Under the pieces are notes generated by a model. It saw only the letters and a list, made by a program, of their open reading frames with translations. It had not been told where the DNA came from and did not search any database. The position numbers were made by a program, and so were the translations under genes. 64,000 bases of DNA from JAUNBG01 sp964442735 (GTDB lineage: Bacteria > Planctomycetota > Planctomycetia > Pirellulales > Thermoguttaceae), in assembly GCA_964442735.1 (NCBI GenBank), contig CAYUAP010000008.1, positions 1 through 64,000 on the forward strand, read 5' to 3'. Shown piece by piece: positions 43,770 through 52,242 of this stretch (positions are counted from its first letter, which is position 1; each line of letters begins with the position of its first letter).

Positions 43770-44714
43770 TCATTTTGATATTGTCATACTGGATGCGGAT
43801 GGATCATCTTTATGGGAGAGTATATCGAGTGCTTTAATCAGGGCTTGAGTACCCGATTTAGCAAATCCCTGTTGCGCGGCAAAGGAATAAAGTTGATTTG
43901 CCAGAACAAGACCGGGTAAATTCAGATGGAGACGTTTTGCTTCTTCCAATGCAATACCCAAATCTTTTATAAAGTGCTCGATATAAAAGCCAGGGGCAAA
44001 ATTATCAGCGATAATACGGGCCCCCAAATTCGATAATGACCAACTCCCTGCCGCGCCGGAGGAAACCGCTTTGAATACGGATTCCATATTGAGTCCGTTG
44101 CGTTGGGCATAGAGTAGTGCTTCGCAGACACCAATCATATTTCCGGCAATCAGAATCTGATTAACCATTTTTGTATTTTGACCCGATCCGGCCTCTCCTT
44201 CCCAGACGATATTAGTACCTAAATGGCTTAATAGAGGCATCATCTGGTCAAAAACAGAACGTTTACCACCAACCATAATCGACAAGGTTCCATTTTGTGC
44301 TCCGGTATCGCCTCCGGAAACAGGAGCATCCAGGGTATCGATTCCTTCTTTTTCAAGCTGTTCCGAAATCAGACGAGCCAACTCCGGACTACTTGTCGTA
44401 CAATCGATATAGACAGGATGTTGTGTACAATTCAAACGTCGATTGCGTTGCCAGGCGTTTAAGATACCATCTGAACCAAAAACAACCTGTCGAACATCTG
44501 TTGGATAGCCAACCATTGTAAAAACTATATCGGATTGAAGAGCCACTTCTTCCGGAGTATCACACCATTGCGCCCCTCGTTCCAATAGAGAAATCGACTT
44601 GGACCGTGTCCGATTGTGCACAGAAATCGGATATCCAACTGCCAACAATCTTCCGGCCATGGATGCCCCCATAACTCCGGTTCCAATCCACCCTAAACGC
44701 AAGGTGTGTTCCAT
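43770..44714 (-). CDS. 3-hydroxyisobutyrate dehydrogenase-like NAD(P)-dependent oxidoreductase
   Basis: This 314-residue beta-hydroxyacid dehydrogenase has the dinucleotide motif GWIGTGVMGASMAG, the substrate-binding DAPVSGGDTGAQNGTLSIMVGG, and the catalytic Lys region GSGQNTKMVNQI. The family includes 3-hydroxyisobutyrate dehydrogenase, tartronate semialdehyde reductase (GarR) and 6-phosphogluconate dehydrogenase relatives. The sequence does not settle the substrate. It lies 17 bp downstream of the unknown gene at 44732 on the same strand and is probably co-transcribed with it. Confidence 0.88.
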   Translation of the reverse strand: MEHTLRLGWIGTGVMGASMAGRLLAVGYPISVHNRTRSKSISLLERGAQWCDTPEEVALQSDIVFTMVGYPTDVRQVVFGSDGILNAWQRNRRLNCTQHPVYIDCTTSSPELARLISEQLEKEGIDTLDAPVSGGDTGAQNGTLSIMVGGKRSVFDQMMPLLSHLGTNIVWEGEAGSGQNTKMVNQILIAGNMIGVCEALLYAQRNGLNMESVFKAVSSGAAGSWSLSNLGARIIADNFAPGFYIEHFIKDLGIALEEAKRLHLNLPGLVLANQLYSFAAQQGFAKSGTQALIKALDILSHKDDPSASSMTISK

Positions 44715-44731
44715 TGTACTCCCCCTGATTT

Positions 44732-45424
44732 TCAGTTTTCATAACTTTCTATGGCTAAATCGGCCTTTAATCGCTCGAACTGGCGCCGATACGATTCTCG
44801 TGACGAATGTATATGTTCCGCCTCCGTTATAAAACGAATGTCATTATCACGTGCTATTCGATGTATGTTGAAGATATGAAGTCCCTGTTGTAAATTTTGA
44901 CCATAAACCAATAGAAGTTTATGTTCGTCAAACTGAATTTCATAGGGAATCGATGGATTCAGAACGGCTATCCCGGTACATCCATCGTTTGTCAAAAGAT
45001 CTTCATAATCATATAATATACTTTTAAGGACCGGGAGGTCAATCCCTTCACGAAGAAGATCTTCATGTTCTCCACGTTGATGATAATGACTACTCTCCAA
45101 GACAACGTCAACAACAGGAGCAAGGGTATCGAGCAGATCCATAAAAGTATCGAAAAGTTTTTCCATGGAAACCGCTGCCATTAAGACGGGTATTTTTAAA
45201 CCAGATTGCTGGTCTTCATATAAATCCAAACGAACTCCTTCTTCCGGAACAATACATAGATCATAGGAAGGACGTATGGCATCTGTTAATTCAAAAGCTC
45301 CATATCGGGAAACCGCTATATGTGCTTCCAATGCCTGACGATCAATCCGTTCAAAACTGTTCGTTGTTGCTGGTAACGAACCTTCCTTTATCACTGTATT
45401 AATAAAATGCTTCAAAAATCCCAT
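44732..45424 (-). CDS. Conserved-looking protein of unknown function
   Basis: The frame is open from 45469, but the ATG at 45424 (GFLKHFINTVIKEG) is the likelier start because the upstream part looks unlike a protein N-terminus; neither site has a strong ribosome motif. The 230-residue product is soluble and acidic with no signal peptide. Visible features are AVSMEKLFDTFMDLLDTLAP, VLESSHYHQRGEHEDLLREG, and a C-terminal helix rich in Arg/Glu (SSRESYRRQFERLKADLAIE). I do not recognise the family. Codon use and spacing (17 bp before the dehydrogenase gene) support a real gene. Confidence 0.65.
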   Translation of the reverse strand: MGFLKHFINTVIKEGSLPATTNSFERIDRQALEAHIAVSRYGAFELTDAIRPSYDLCIVPEEGVRLDLYEDQQSGLKIPVLMAAVSMEKLFDTFMDLLDTLAPVVDVVLESSHYHQRGEHEDLLREGIDLPVLKSILYDYEDLLTNDGCTGIAVLNPSIPYEIQFDEHKLLLVYGQNLQQGLHIFNIHRIARDNDIRFITEAEHIHSSRESYRRQFERLKADLAIESYEN

Positions 45425-46223
45425 ATTATTTGTTCTCTCAAAGAGCTGTTCATTGAAAATGAAATTCAATGGTGCTGTTTGGTATAATTGTTTCTATTGT
45501 ATTTTTGTTAATATAATCTATTATGATTAGCCCTGTTTTTCCATCCGGATAAAAAGGTCCAATATTTCCCATCGTTATAGAGTGATACAATATATTCTGT
45601 TTTTTGACAGACGACAGGGAACACGGATATCTCCGCCCCCCCCTCCTCAAGGCAGGATATCCGTCTGTTTTGTGCATGAATAAAAATACAAACGTTTATT
45701 CATGTTTTCCATAAAACAGACATCTTTTAATCATATTTCGCGATGATTATTTTCCTGTCTTAACAATCAACCTACAAACAATGGGTAATCTTTTACGATA
45801 GAATTCTAGGTTATTTTTAAAGGACAATTTCTATCAGGAAAAAGATTCTTCCTTCTTTTTGATAATATTCATCTTGCCTAATCGTAAATACCGACAAAAC
45901 TGTAAAATCATTATTTTTTACATTTTATTTTATTTTTTGTCTCTGGAACGAATAATAGAAAGAGCTGTTCTGAAACATTCCGGAAAAGCAGACTGTTTCT
46001 CTGTCTTCCATAATTTTTAGAATTAAATAAATTCTAAAGAATAAAGAAACATGTTTCTTAATAGTCCTTAATGTTTATGTACGAATTACTGTTATATGTT
46101 TGTTATTGTTAATCTAAAGTCGAATAATGTAAAGATGTTTAGAAAAAAAAAACCATAATTGCTTTCCTTGTAATACATGTATTACAAGGGAAACACAATA
46201 TTAATTTATATGAAGGAGGAATA
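45425..46223. other. Divergent gap upstream of the peroxiredoxin gene
   Basis: No gene is supported. Near 45640-45735 lie CCGTCTGTTTT and a 40-bp block around TCCATAAAACAGACATCTTTT that also occurs, diverged, at 11780-11825 next to the sulfotransferase gene. The block may mark the tail of another repeat type. The rest is AT-rich. A perfect palindrome lies at 46165-46188. Confidence 0.5.
46165..46188. promoter_or_regulatory. 24-bp perfect palindrome, likely operator of the peroxiredoxin gene
   Basis: The half-site CCTTGTAATACA is followed directly by its exact reverse complement TGTATTACAAGG. The palindrome lies 35 bp before the ATG and about 20 bp before GAAGGAGG. An uninterrupted 24-bp palindrome ahead of a peroxide-defence gene suggests the binding site of a dimeric, perhaps redox-responsive repressor (Fur/PerR, MarR or Rrf2 type). 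It could instead fold as an RNA hairpin in the leader, but there is no T tract. Confidence 0.6.
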
Positions 46224-46826
46224 ATGTCTATTTTAGTAACACAAGAGGCACCTTTATTTACAACTGCGGCTGTTCTGCCTGATAAATCGTTTGGAGAAAT
46301 ATCACTCGCCGATTATCGGAATAAAAAATATGTTGTCCTTTTCTTTTATCCACTTGACTTCACCTTCGTTTGTCCCACCGAATTACTAGCGTTTTCACGG
46401 ACGGCAGACGAATTTGAACAATTGAATGTTCAACTACTGGCCTGTTCAGTGGATAGTCAATACACACATTTCGCATGGATTAATACGCCTCGTTCTCAAG
46501 GAGGCCTCGGAGGACTTCGATATCCACTCTTGTCCGACTTGAATAAAACGATTTCCAGTGCATACCATGTTTTACTTCCCCAGGAAGGAGTCGCATTACG
46601 CGGACTCTTTTTAATTGATAAATCCGGGATCGTTCAGCATGAATTAGTCAATAATCTTCCTATCGGCCGTGATGTTCAGGAAACATTAAGAGTGGTTCGC
46701 GCTCTTCAGTTCATCGAAAATAATGGAGAAGTCTGTCCTGCCAATTGGCATGAAGGAGATCCGGCTATGAAAGGAACTCCTGATGGTATTCGTCACTATC
46801 TCGAAAATACCTATTCTGATAAATAA
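46224..46826 (+). CDS. 2-Cys peroxiredoxin (AhpC/TSA family)
   Basis: This enzyme reduces hydrogen peroxide and organic hydroperoxides using a thioredoxin-type donor. The 200-residue protein shows the active-site block FYPLDFTFVCPTELLAFS with peroxidatic C50. The resolving C171 lies in NGEVCPANW, and a C-terminal arm ends YLENTYSDK. It fits the typical AhpC/Prx1 class, cytosolic. GAAGGAGGA gives a strong ribosome site. Regulation through the palindrome at 46165-46188 is likely. No ahpF is adjacent. Confidence 0.95.
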   Translation: MSILVTQEAPLFTTAAVLPDKSFGEISLADYRNKKYVVLFFYPLDFTFVCPTELLAFSRTADEFEQLNVQLLACSVDSQYTHFAWINTPRSQGGLGGLRYPLLSDLNKTISSAYHVLLPQEGVALRGLFLIDKSGIVQHELVNNLPIGRDVQETLRVVRALQFIENNGEVCPANWHEGDPAMKGTPDGIRHYLENTYSDK

Positions 46827-46869
46827 TATGGGGACCCCATATGGTTATGAACTCCCAAAACCTGGGATG

Positions 46870-46957
46870 CTCCTGGAGCGTTTGACAGACAGGAATGAAA
46901 ACGGACATCTCGCCCGCGCTCCCAGAAAATGCCGAATTTATAGCGTCGTACTGTATA
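46870..46957 (-). mobile_element. Partial family-1 element
   Basis: The right end TTATAGCGTCGTACTGTATA preceded by GCTCCCAGAAAATGCCGAAT is well preserved in inverted orientation. The other terminus and the AACAGGCG hairpin are missing or unrecognisable (GACAGACAGG remains). It follows the peroxiredoxin gene. Confidence 0.55.
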
Positions 46958-47033
46958 TATTTATTATTTTCACCTGAAAAATATAATAGTGGTTGTAAAC
47001 TCTTAAAAACAGGGGTTACTGAAGGGTAGTTAT

Positions 47034-47237
47034 TCCCTGTTCGACCGTTTTTGGAACCACTGATATCACGGTTAAACACACAGATCGTCAGCCGTAAAAT
47101 ACAATATTTTACAATAACAAAAAAACATTTTTATCTATTATAATAAATAATTTTATCATAAAAAAGTTTATTTGCCAAAAAACTATCCGTGAAAATCAGT
47201 GTTATCCGTGGTTTCACTTTATATCCGTGAACGGTTA
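47034..47237 (+). mobile_element. Family-2 miniature element
   Basis: It begins with a decayed left end (CGACCGTTTTTGGAACCAC). It continues with GTAAAATACAATATTTTAC, a TATTATAATAAATAATTTTATC core and AACTATCCGTGAAAATCAGTG, and ends CGTGAACGGTTAC. The remaining 490 bp up to 47731 show no gene or recognisable repeat. Confidence 0.7.
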
Positions 47238-47730
47238 CCGATATTTTATTATCCTTCCTTCCGGGTCGGATTTTTCCCTTTTAATAACGTACCGGGAGTA
47301 TTCAATTCATACATTATTCAAACTATTACAAATATTACCTTCGAGGCCCGCAATAGACTTCGCCTGTAATAAATTTTAACCGGGAAGTGGACTATATCAG
47401 TAAATACTACAAGGATTACGGGCAAGGTGGTGGTCTATACTTCCACCTATATAATACAATTCTGATTTATTGGAAATAAAAATTCGACTGTCAAAATTGG
47501 AAAACAATATCATATGGGCTTGTATTATATCTGCTCTATTGCTACAATAAAAATACTCAAACTGTAAATGATTTTATTTGTAACCATGGATAAAATAAAA
47601 TTTCACGGTCTGTTTTAGTAAAACCATCTGTGTACCGTTATAGTTTAAAATATATCGTTTACACTTCGTATCTATCTGAAATTTAAACATTCCAATAGTA
47701 AAAACCTGGAAAAGAAAACGGGGAATTATA

Positions 47731-48708
47731 ATGACAAAAAAACAGGAGAATAAAAGGGCCGTATCCCGACGGAAATTTATTGGGGCGGCAATTTCATTCG
47801 GTATTGGTGCACCATCGATTTTGGGACAGAGGATAACCATGGCGGCGAGTAATAGTGTTAAACGTCCAATACGAATTGGAGGTCCTCTGTTTACCAAGGA
47901 GACGGACCCGGAAAAATGGATGCGGGTTGCACGTATGCAAGGTTATCGCGCTGTTTACGCCCCGAATCTTTCACTCGACGATCTTTCACTCGTTCACGAC
48001 TGGCGTAACGCTGCTAAATCGAACGATGTTGTCTTCGCGGAAGTCGGTTGCTGGTGTAATCTGATGGATCCCGACCCGGAAAAACAAAATTTCAATCGGG
48101 ATCGATTTGTCAAGAGCCTCGCACTCGCCGAGGAACTTGACGCACGATGTGCCGTCAATATTGCGGGAAGTTATAACAGAAATTCCTGGTTCGGACCCTC
48201 AAAAGAGAATACTTCCGAAGCCTTTTTTGAAATCGCCGTCGAGAATGCACGTAAAATCATTGATAACGTCAAGCCGAAAAGAGCAAAACTAGCCTATGAA
48301 GCAATGGGCTGGGCCGTTCCCGATTCTCCTGACTCCTACCTTCGACTTTTTAAGGCGATTGACCGAAAAGAATTCGGTGTTCATCTCGATATTTGTAATA
48401 TGGTCAATTCCCCAACAAAATATTGGTACAATACCGATCTCATCAACGAATCATTCGACAAGTTGGGACAATGGGTGGTCAGTTGTCACGCAAAAGATCT
48501 TCGCTGGGACATTGAGATGAATATTCATTTCGTCGAATGTATAGTCGGACAGGGAATTATTGATTATGGAACATATCTCAAGCGAATTGCGGCTCTTCCG
48601 AATGATGTACCTCTAATGATCGAACATATGAAAGGACAAAAAGAATACGAACAATGCCGCGATACTCTCTTCGAAACAGGAACGAAAAACGATATTGCCC
48701 ATGAATAA
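47731..48708 (+). CDS. Tat-exported sugar phosphate isomerase/epimerase-like TIM-barrel protein
   Basis: The 325-residue protein has a twin-arginine signal (VSRRKFIGAAISFG...APSILG). A xylose-isomerase-like barrel (AP endonuclease 2 family) follows: VFAEVGCWCNLMDPD, AKLAYEAMGWAVPDSP, GVHLDICNMVNSP, VVSCHAKDLRW and VPLMIEHMK. Conserved Glu, Asp, His and Glu positions would bind a divalent metal. Planctomycetes export many such proteins, often together with Gfo/Idh/MocA enzymes for sugar conversion, as in this window. The substrate is unknown. A family-2 repeat begins six bp after the stop. Confidence 0.85.
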   Translation: MTKKQENKRAVSRRKFIGAAISFGIGAPSILGQRITMAASNSVKRPIRIGGPLFTKETDPEKWMRVARMQGYRAVYAPNLSLDDLSLVHDWRNAAKSNDVVFAEVGCWCNLMDPDPEKQNFNRDRFVKSLALAEELDARCAVNIAGSYNRNSWFGPSKENTSEAFFEIAVENARKIIDNVKPKRAKLAYEAMGWAVPDSPDSYLRLFKAIDRKEFGVHLDICNMVNSPTKYWYNTDLINESFDKLGQWVVSCHAKDLRWDIEMNIHFVECIVGQGIIDYGTYLKRIAALPNDVPLMIEHMKGQKEYEQCRDTLFETGTKNDIAHE

Positions 48709-48713
48709 AAATT

Positions 48714-48915
48714 GTACCCGTTCATGGATATAAAACCACGGATAAACACTGATTTTCACGGATAGTTTTTGGTAAACACCTTTTTTTATGATAATATTAT
48801 TTATTATAATAGATAAAAATGTTTAGTTTGTTATTGTAAAATATTGTATTTTACGGCAGACTATCCATGTTTATCCGTAATATCCGTGGTTACAAAATCG
48901 TTTGTGAATGGTTAC
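48714..48915 (-). mobile_element. Family-2 miniature element, inverted copy
   Basis: The copy starts GTACCCGTTCATGG and ends TCGTTTGTGAATGGTTAC, with the middle blocks in reverse order (CACTGATTTTCACGGATAG, ATAGATAAAAATG, GTAAAATATTGTATTTTAC). It separates the TIM-barrel gene from the next gene and ends 52 bp before its ATG. Confidence 0.75.
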
Positions 48916-48966
48916 TAAAAATTTTGGAACAAGCAAATAAACAAGAAGAATAGGAAGTGTTACAAC

Positions 48967-49929
48967 ATGTCTACAAAAAATATTTTATGGTCATTTATTG
49001 TACTCGTCACACTAACGCTTTTCACCTCGGGTATCTCCAGAGCGCAAACGATTTCTACGATGTTTAATTCGAAAAAATCATCTCCCTTTGTCGAGCACGT
49101 TCTTGACGCGACTTCGAAACTATCCATGCGAAAATCACTGTACGAGATGATGGAAGCGGCAAAAACAAATGAAGATTTTATGAAACGCGAGATACTTAAC
49201 CGCTGGTATGCGGTAATGGAATTAAAGCCCGACCAAAAAGATCTCGAACAGTTTCAAAAGGAGTGTAACGGGAGGAATGCGGAAGGTCTAATTGTCTGGT
49301 TCATGGAAAAATATCCTGTCAACAAGGCGGAATATTCCGTATTATGTCTCATAGATTACAATGATCCATTTCAGATTAAATTGTGCGAGGTTAAACGTCA
49401 ACACAACAAGGAGAATCATGCACTATGGCGTAATGCGGTCGCAAAATTCTCCGATCCGAATGCAACATTGGATGCCACAACGGAGGCGAGTCTCCTTATG
49501 TCGCTGGCAAAATTGGAGGCTCAAACCAAATCCTGGCGTCAATGTTATACTTTTTCCATGATAAAAATGGTTTACATACTGGAAATAAAGAAAAAAAGTG
49601 AATCCAGAAACAAGTATAATACATTACTCGCCTTTATAAAACTTCATTTTCAAGGTAAAACATTGGACCAATTTCTTGAAACACAGTTTCAGATTATGGG
49701 CAGTAAAGGAATTGGTTTGGAAGAAAGAACCGGAAAAGAATACGACAACATGTCCGAACAGGAAAAAGCCGTCTTTAAAAAAGCGACATATTCCTGGCTT
49801 TTTGACATGATAGTACAAGATGTCATGATCGAACATCGAAAAATCGCAGCACGTCAGGACAAGGAATACAATGAAGTCATTAAAGAAAAAGAAGAAGTCC
49901 GGCAACCGAAAAAAGAAAGTGGTCAATAA
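48967..49929 (+). CDS. Secreted protein of unknown function
   Basis: The 320-residue product has a clear signal peptide (NILWSFIVLVTLTLFTSGISRAQ). The rest is mostly helical and charged: LYEMMEAAKTNEDFMKREIL, LLMSLAKLEAQTKSWRQCYT, and a C-terminal Lys/Glu-rich segment KEKEEVRQPKKESGQ. No catalytic motif or named domain is recognised. AGGAAGTG just upstream of the ATG serves as a weak ribosome site. It is followed by a 15-bp tandem array and then the PQQ-propeller gene. Confidence 0.6.
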   Translation: MSTKNILWSFIVLVTLTLFTSGISRAQTISTMFNSKKSSPFVEHVLDATSKLSMRKSLYEMMEAAKTNEDFMKREILNRWYAVMELKPDQKDLEQFQKECNGRNAEGLIVWFMEKYPVNKAEYSVLCLIDYNDPFQIKLCEVKRQHNKENHALWRNAVAKFSDPNATLDATTEASLLMSLAKLEAQTKSWRQCYTFSMIKMVYILEIKKKSESRNKYNTLLAFIKLHFQGKTLDQFLETQFQIMGSKGIGLEERTGKEYDNMSEQEKAVFKKATYSWLFDMIVQDVMIEHRKIAARQDKEYNEVIKEKEEVRQPKKESGQ

Positions 49930-49981
49930 AAGGAATGAAAAAGGACAAGAAGTAAAAAATCCTCCTTAAAGAGATAAATCG

Positions 49982-50253
49982 ACAGTACGAGTAATAGCAG
50001 TACAAGTAATAGCAGTACAAGTAATAACAGTACAAGTAATAACAGTTCAAGTAATAATAGTTCAAGTAATAATAGTTCAAATAATAATAGTTCAAGTAAT
50101 AATAGTTCAAGTAATAATAGTTCAAGTAATAGCAGTTCAAGTAATAGCAGTTCAAGTAATAGCAGTACAAATAATAGCTGTACAAGTAATAGCAGTTCAA
50201 GTAATAGCAGTTCAAGTAATAACAGTACAAGTAATAACAGCGCGAGTAATATA
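49982..50253 (+). repeat. 15-bp tandem array, AGTAATAACAGTTCA type
   Basis: About 18 units alternate AGTAATAGCAGTACA, AGTAATAACAGTTCA and AATAATAGTTCA-like variants. On the plus strand the array is an open frame coding Ser/Asn only, from just after a TAA near 49977 to the TGA at 50254. It has no start codon. The minus-strand frame (Tyr/Leu/Asn/Cys) is equally artefactual. It ends 12 bp before the next ATG and may affect that gene's leader. Confidence 0.9.
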
Positions 50254-50265
50254 TGAGGAGTTATA

Positions 50266-51528
50266 ATGCGATTGTTTATTAAAGGATTTTGTTTCCTTCT
50301 TTTTTTAGCTGGTGTTTTGACAGTATATTCACAAGAGTGGAATGCCTGGAGGGGTCCGAATCACGATGGTAAATCGGTTGATGTCGATCTTTTGGAGATC
50401 TGGCCGAAAGAGGGGCCGGAACTTCTGTGGGAAACAGACGGTGTGGGCGAGGGATATTCCAATCTTGTCTTTAGTGACACGCAGATTTTTACCGAAGGTG
50501 ACGAAGGGGATGATACCTATTTATATTTTCTAGATCGGGCAAATGGAAAGATTGTTCGAAAAGTCAAGGTAGGTTCGGGAGGTGATATTGGCGGTTACAG
50601 AGGTCCGCGTTCGACCCCCTGTACCGATGGTCTTTTCGTTTATACCTTGAACCAAAAAGGTGTTTTGACCTGTGTTGAAATCGCGACGGGAAAAATCGTC
50701 TGGACGAAACATTATCAAGACGATTTTCAAGGGAAGATGATGAAGAGTCAACATTTAAATTTGGATTGGGGGGTCTCGGAATCACCATTAATAGACGATA
50801 ATCGGCTAATCTGTTCTCCGGGTGGCGAAAAAGGTACTTTTGTTGCGCTCGATAAACGAACCGGCGACTTGATTTGGCGAACTACTGCAATCACCGATGG
50901 ATCCACCTATTGTTCTGTTCAACCAGTCGTGATTGACAAGGTTCGTCAGTATTTGGTTGTTTCCCATAATGCGGTTGCCGGAATCGATCCAAAAAACGGT
51001 TCACTTCTCTGGAAGGCCGAATTCCCTGGTATTACGGCTGTTGCCAACGATCCTGTTTACAACGATGGAATCGTCTTTATCTCTTCTGGATATAATGTCG
51101 GGGCCTATGCCTGGAATGTTTGCAAGAATGGTGATAAATTTGTCGTCCAATCTCTTTTTCATGAAAGGAAGGCCGACAACAAGCATCATGGAATGATACT
51201 TGTTGGTGATTTTGTTTATTATGCGTCCGATCGGGGAAGTTTTATGTGTGTCGAATTAAAAACGGGGAAGATTCAATGGGATTATCGGGAAATGAGGGGA
51301 AAAACCGCAATTACTTTTGCTGACGGAAAACTGATTCTGCGTAAAGAAAATTCCGGCGAGATTATACTGGTCGATCCTACACCGAAACAATATCGGGAAC
51401 TGGCCCGTTTTCAGCAGCCGCATCGCTCTAAAAAAAATGCCTGGACCTATCCGGTTGTCGTCGACAAAAAACTTTATATCCGGGATCAGAACAAAATCTT
51501 TTGCTTCGACCTGGCACAAAAAAAATAA
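50266..51528 (+). CDS. PQQ-type beta-propeller repeat protein, secreted
   Basis: The 420-residue protein has a signal peptide (IKGFCFLLFLAGVLTVYSQ). It then has WNAWRGPNHDGKS, the usual opening of planctomycete PQQ-like propellers. Blade repeats of the form LYFLDRANGKIVRK, VTCVEIATGKIVWTKHY, LVALDKRTGDLIWR and GIDPKNGSLLWKAEF show the alternating Asp/Gly/Trp pattern of BamB/PQQ-dehydrogenase propellers. The catalytic residues of quinoprotein dehydrogenases are not evident, so a binding or scaffold role outside the cell is more likely than an alcohol dehydrogenase. GAGGAG gives its ribosome site. Confidence 0.86.
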   Translation: MRLFIKGFCFLLFLAGVLTVYSQEWNAWRGPNHDGKSVDVDLLEIWPKEGPELLWETDGVGEGYSNLVFSDTQIFTEGDEGDDTYLYFLDRANGKIVRKVKVGSGGDIGGYRGPRSTPCTDGLFVYTLNQKGVLTCVEIATGKIVWTKHYQDDFQGKMMKSQHLNLDWGVSESPLIDDNRLICSPGGEKGTFVALDKRTGDLIWRTTAITDGSTYCSVQPVVIDKVRQYLVVSHNAVAGIDPKNGSLLWKAEFPGITAVANDPVYNDGIVFISSGYNVGAYAWNVCKNGDKFVVQSLFHERKADNKHHGMILVGDFVYYASDRGSFMCVELKTGKIQWDYREMRGKTAITFADGKLILRKENSGEIILVDPTPKQYRELARFQQPHRSKKNAWTYPVVVDKKLYIRDQNKIFCFDLAQKK

Positions 51529-51664
51529 TCGTCTTTTGTAAATCGCGGCGACTTTTCCTTGAATCGATTCCCCATGTTTAATATTTAGCATAAACATTAA
51601 ACATTGATATAACAGAAATTATTGGGGTTTCACAAGAGTTGGTTTAAAGGCCATATCGGCAGGA

Positions 51665-51879
51665 GTAACCATTCACGAACGATTTTGGAACCACGGATAT
51701 CACGGATATCACGGATAAACACTGATAGTCTGTCGAAAAATACAATATTTTACAATAACAAACTAAACATTTTTACCTGTCATCATAAATAATTTTATCA
51801 TAAAAAAGTTTGTTTGCTAAAAAACTATCCGTAAAAATCAGTGTATACGTGGTTTCACTTTATAACCGTGAATGGTTAC
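51665..51879 (+). mobile_element. Family-2 miniature element, complete copy
   Basis: This copy has both ends clear: GTAACCATTCACGAACG at the left and CGTGAATGGTTAC at the right. It contains GGATATCACGGATAAACACT, AAAATACAATATTTTAC, TCATAAATAATTTTATCAT and ACTATCCGTAAAAATCAGTG. It is useful as the reference for the family. Confidence 0.8.
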
Positions 51880-51966
51880 CGGCAGGAAAAGACCACGAGG
51901 TAATTTCATGCCCCATTGTACCAGAATAGCCCGTGATTAATGTTCACGGGCTATTTGCAACAGGTT

Positions 51967-52031
51967 GATAAATGATGTTAATAAATGTTGTTAATAAATG
52001 ATGTTGATGAATGATGTTGATGAATGATGTA
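51967..52031. repeat. 13-bp tandem repeat
   Basis: Five units of GATAAATGATGTT / AATAAATGTTGTT / GATGAATGATGTT run directly into a partial family-1 element at 52028-52115. Neither contains a supported gene. Confidence 0.8.
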
Positions 52032-52115
52032 GTCAAGGCCATTTTAATATCCTTTTTTCAAAACAGGTGGACACCTGTTTTGAAGGATGCGAACGAGACG
52101 TTCCTGTTCTCGTAA
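52028..52115 (-). mobile_element. Partial family-1 element
   Basis: It has TGTAGTCAAGGCCATTTTAA, then the hairpin AACAGGTGGACACCTGTT and GATGCGAACGAGACGTTC. The far terminus is lost. It lies 130 bp from the stop of the diheme protein gene. Confidence 0.55.
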
Positions 52116-52242
52116 AAGACCATAATATAATATCCTGTACGACATCTTTTACAACATATATAATCTATCTGTTTACATGGACAACATGTGTCCCGATTAT
52201 CGGCTTTTCCATGGATTTAATGACAAAACCTATGTCTGTTTT

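Noticed and set aside
49880..50230. Minus-strand frame coding Tyr/Leu/Asn/Cys repeats
   Set aside because: It is an artefact of the 15-bp array; any frame of a repeat with a length divisible by three stays open.
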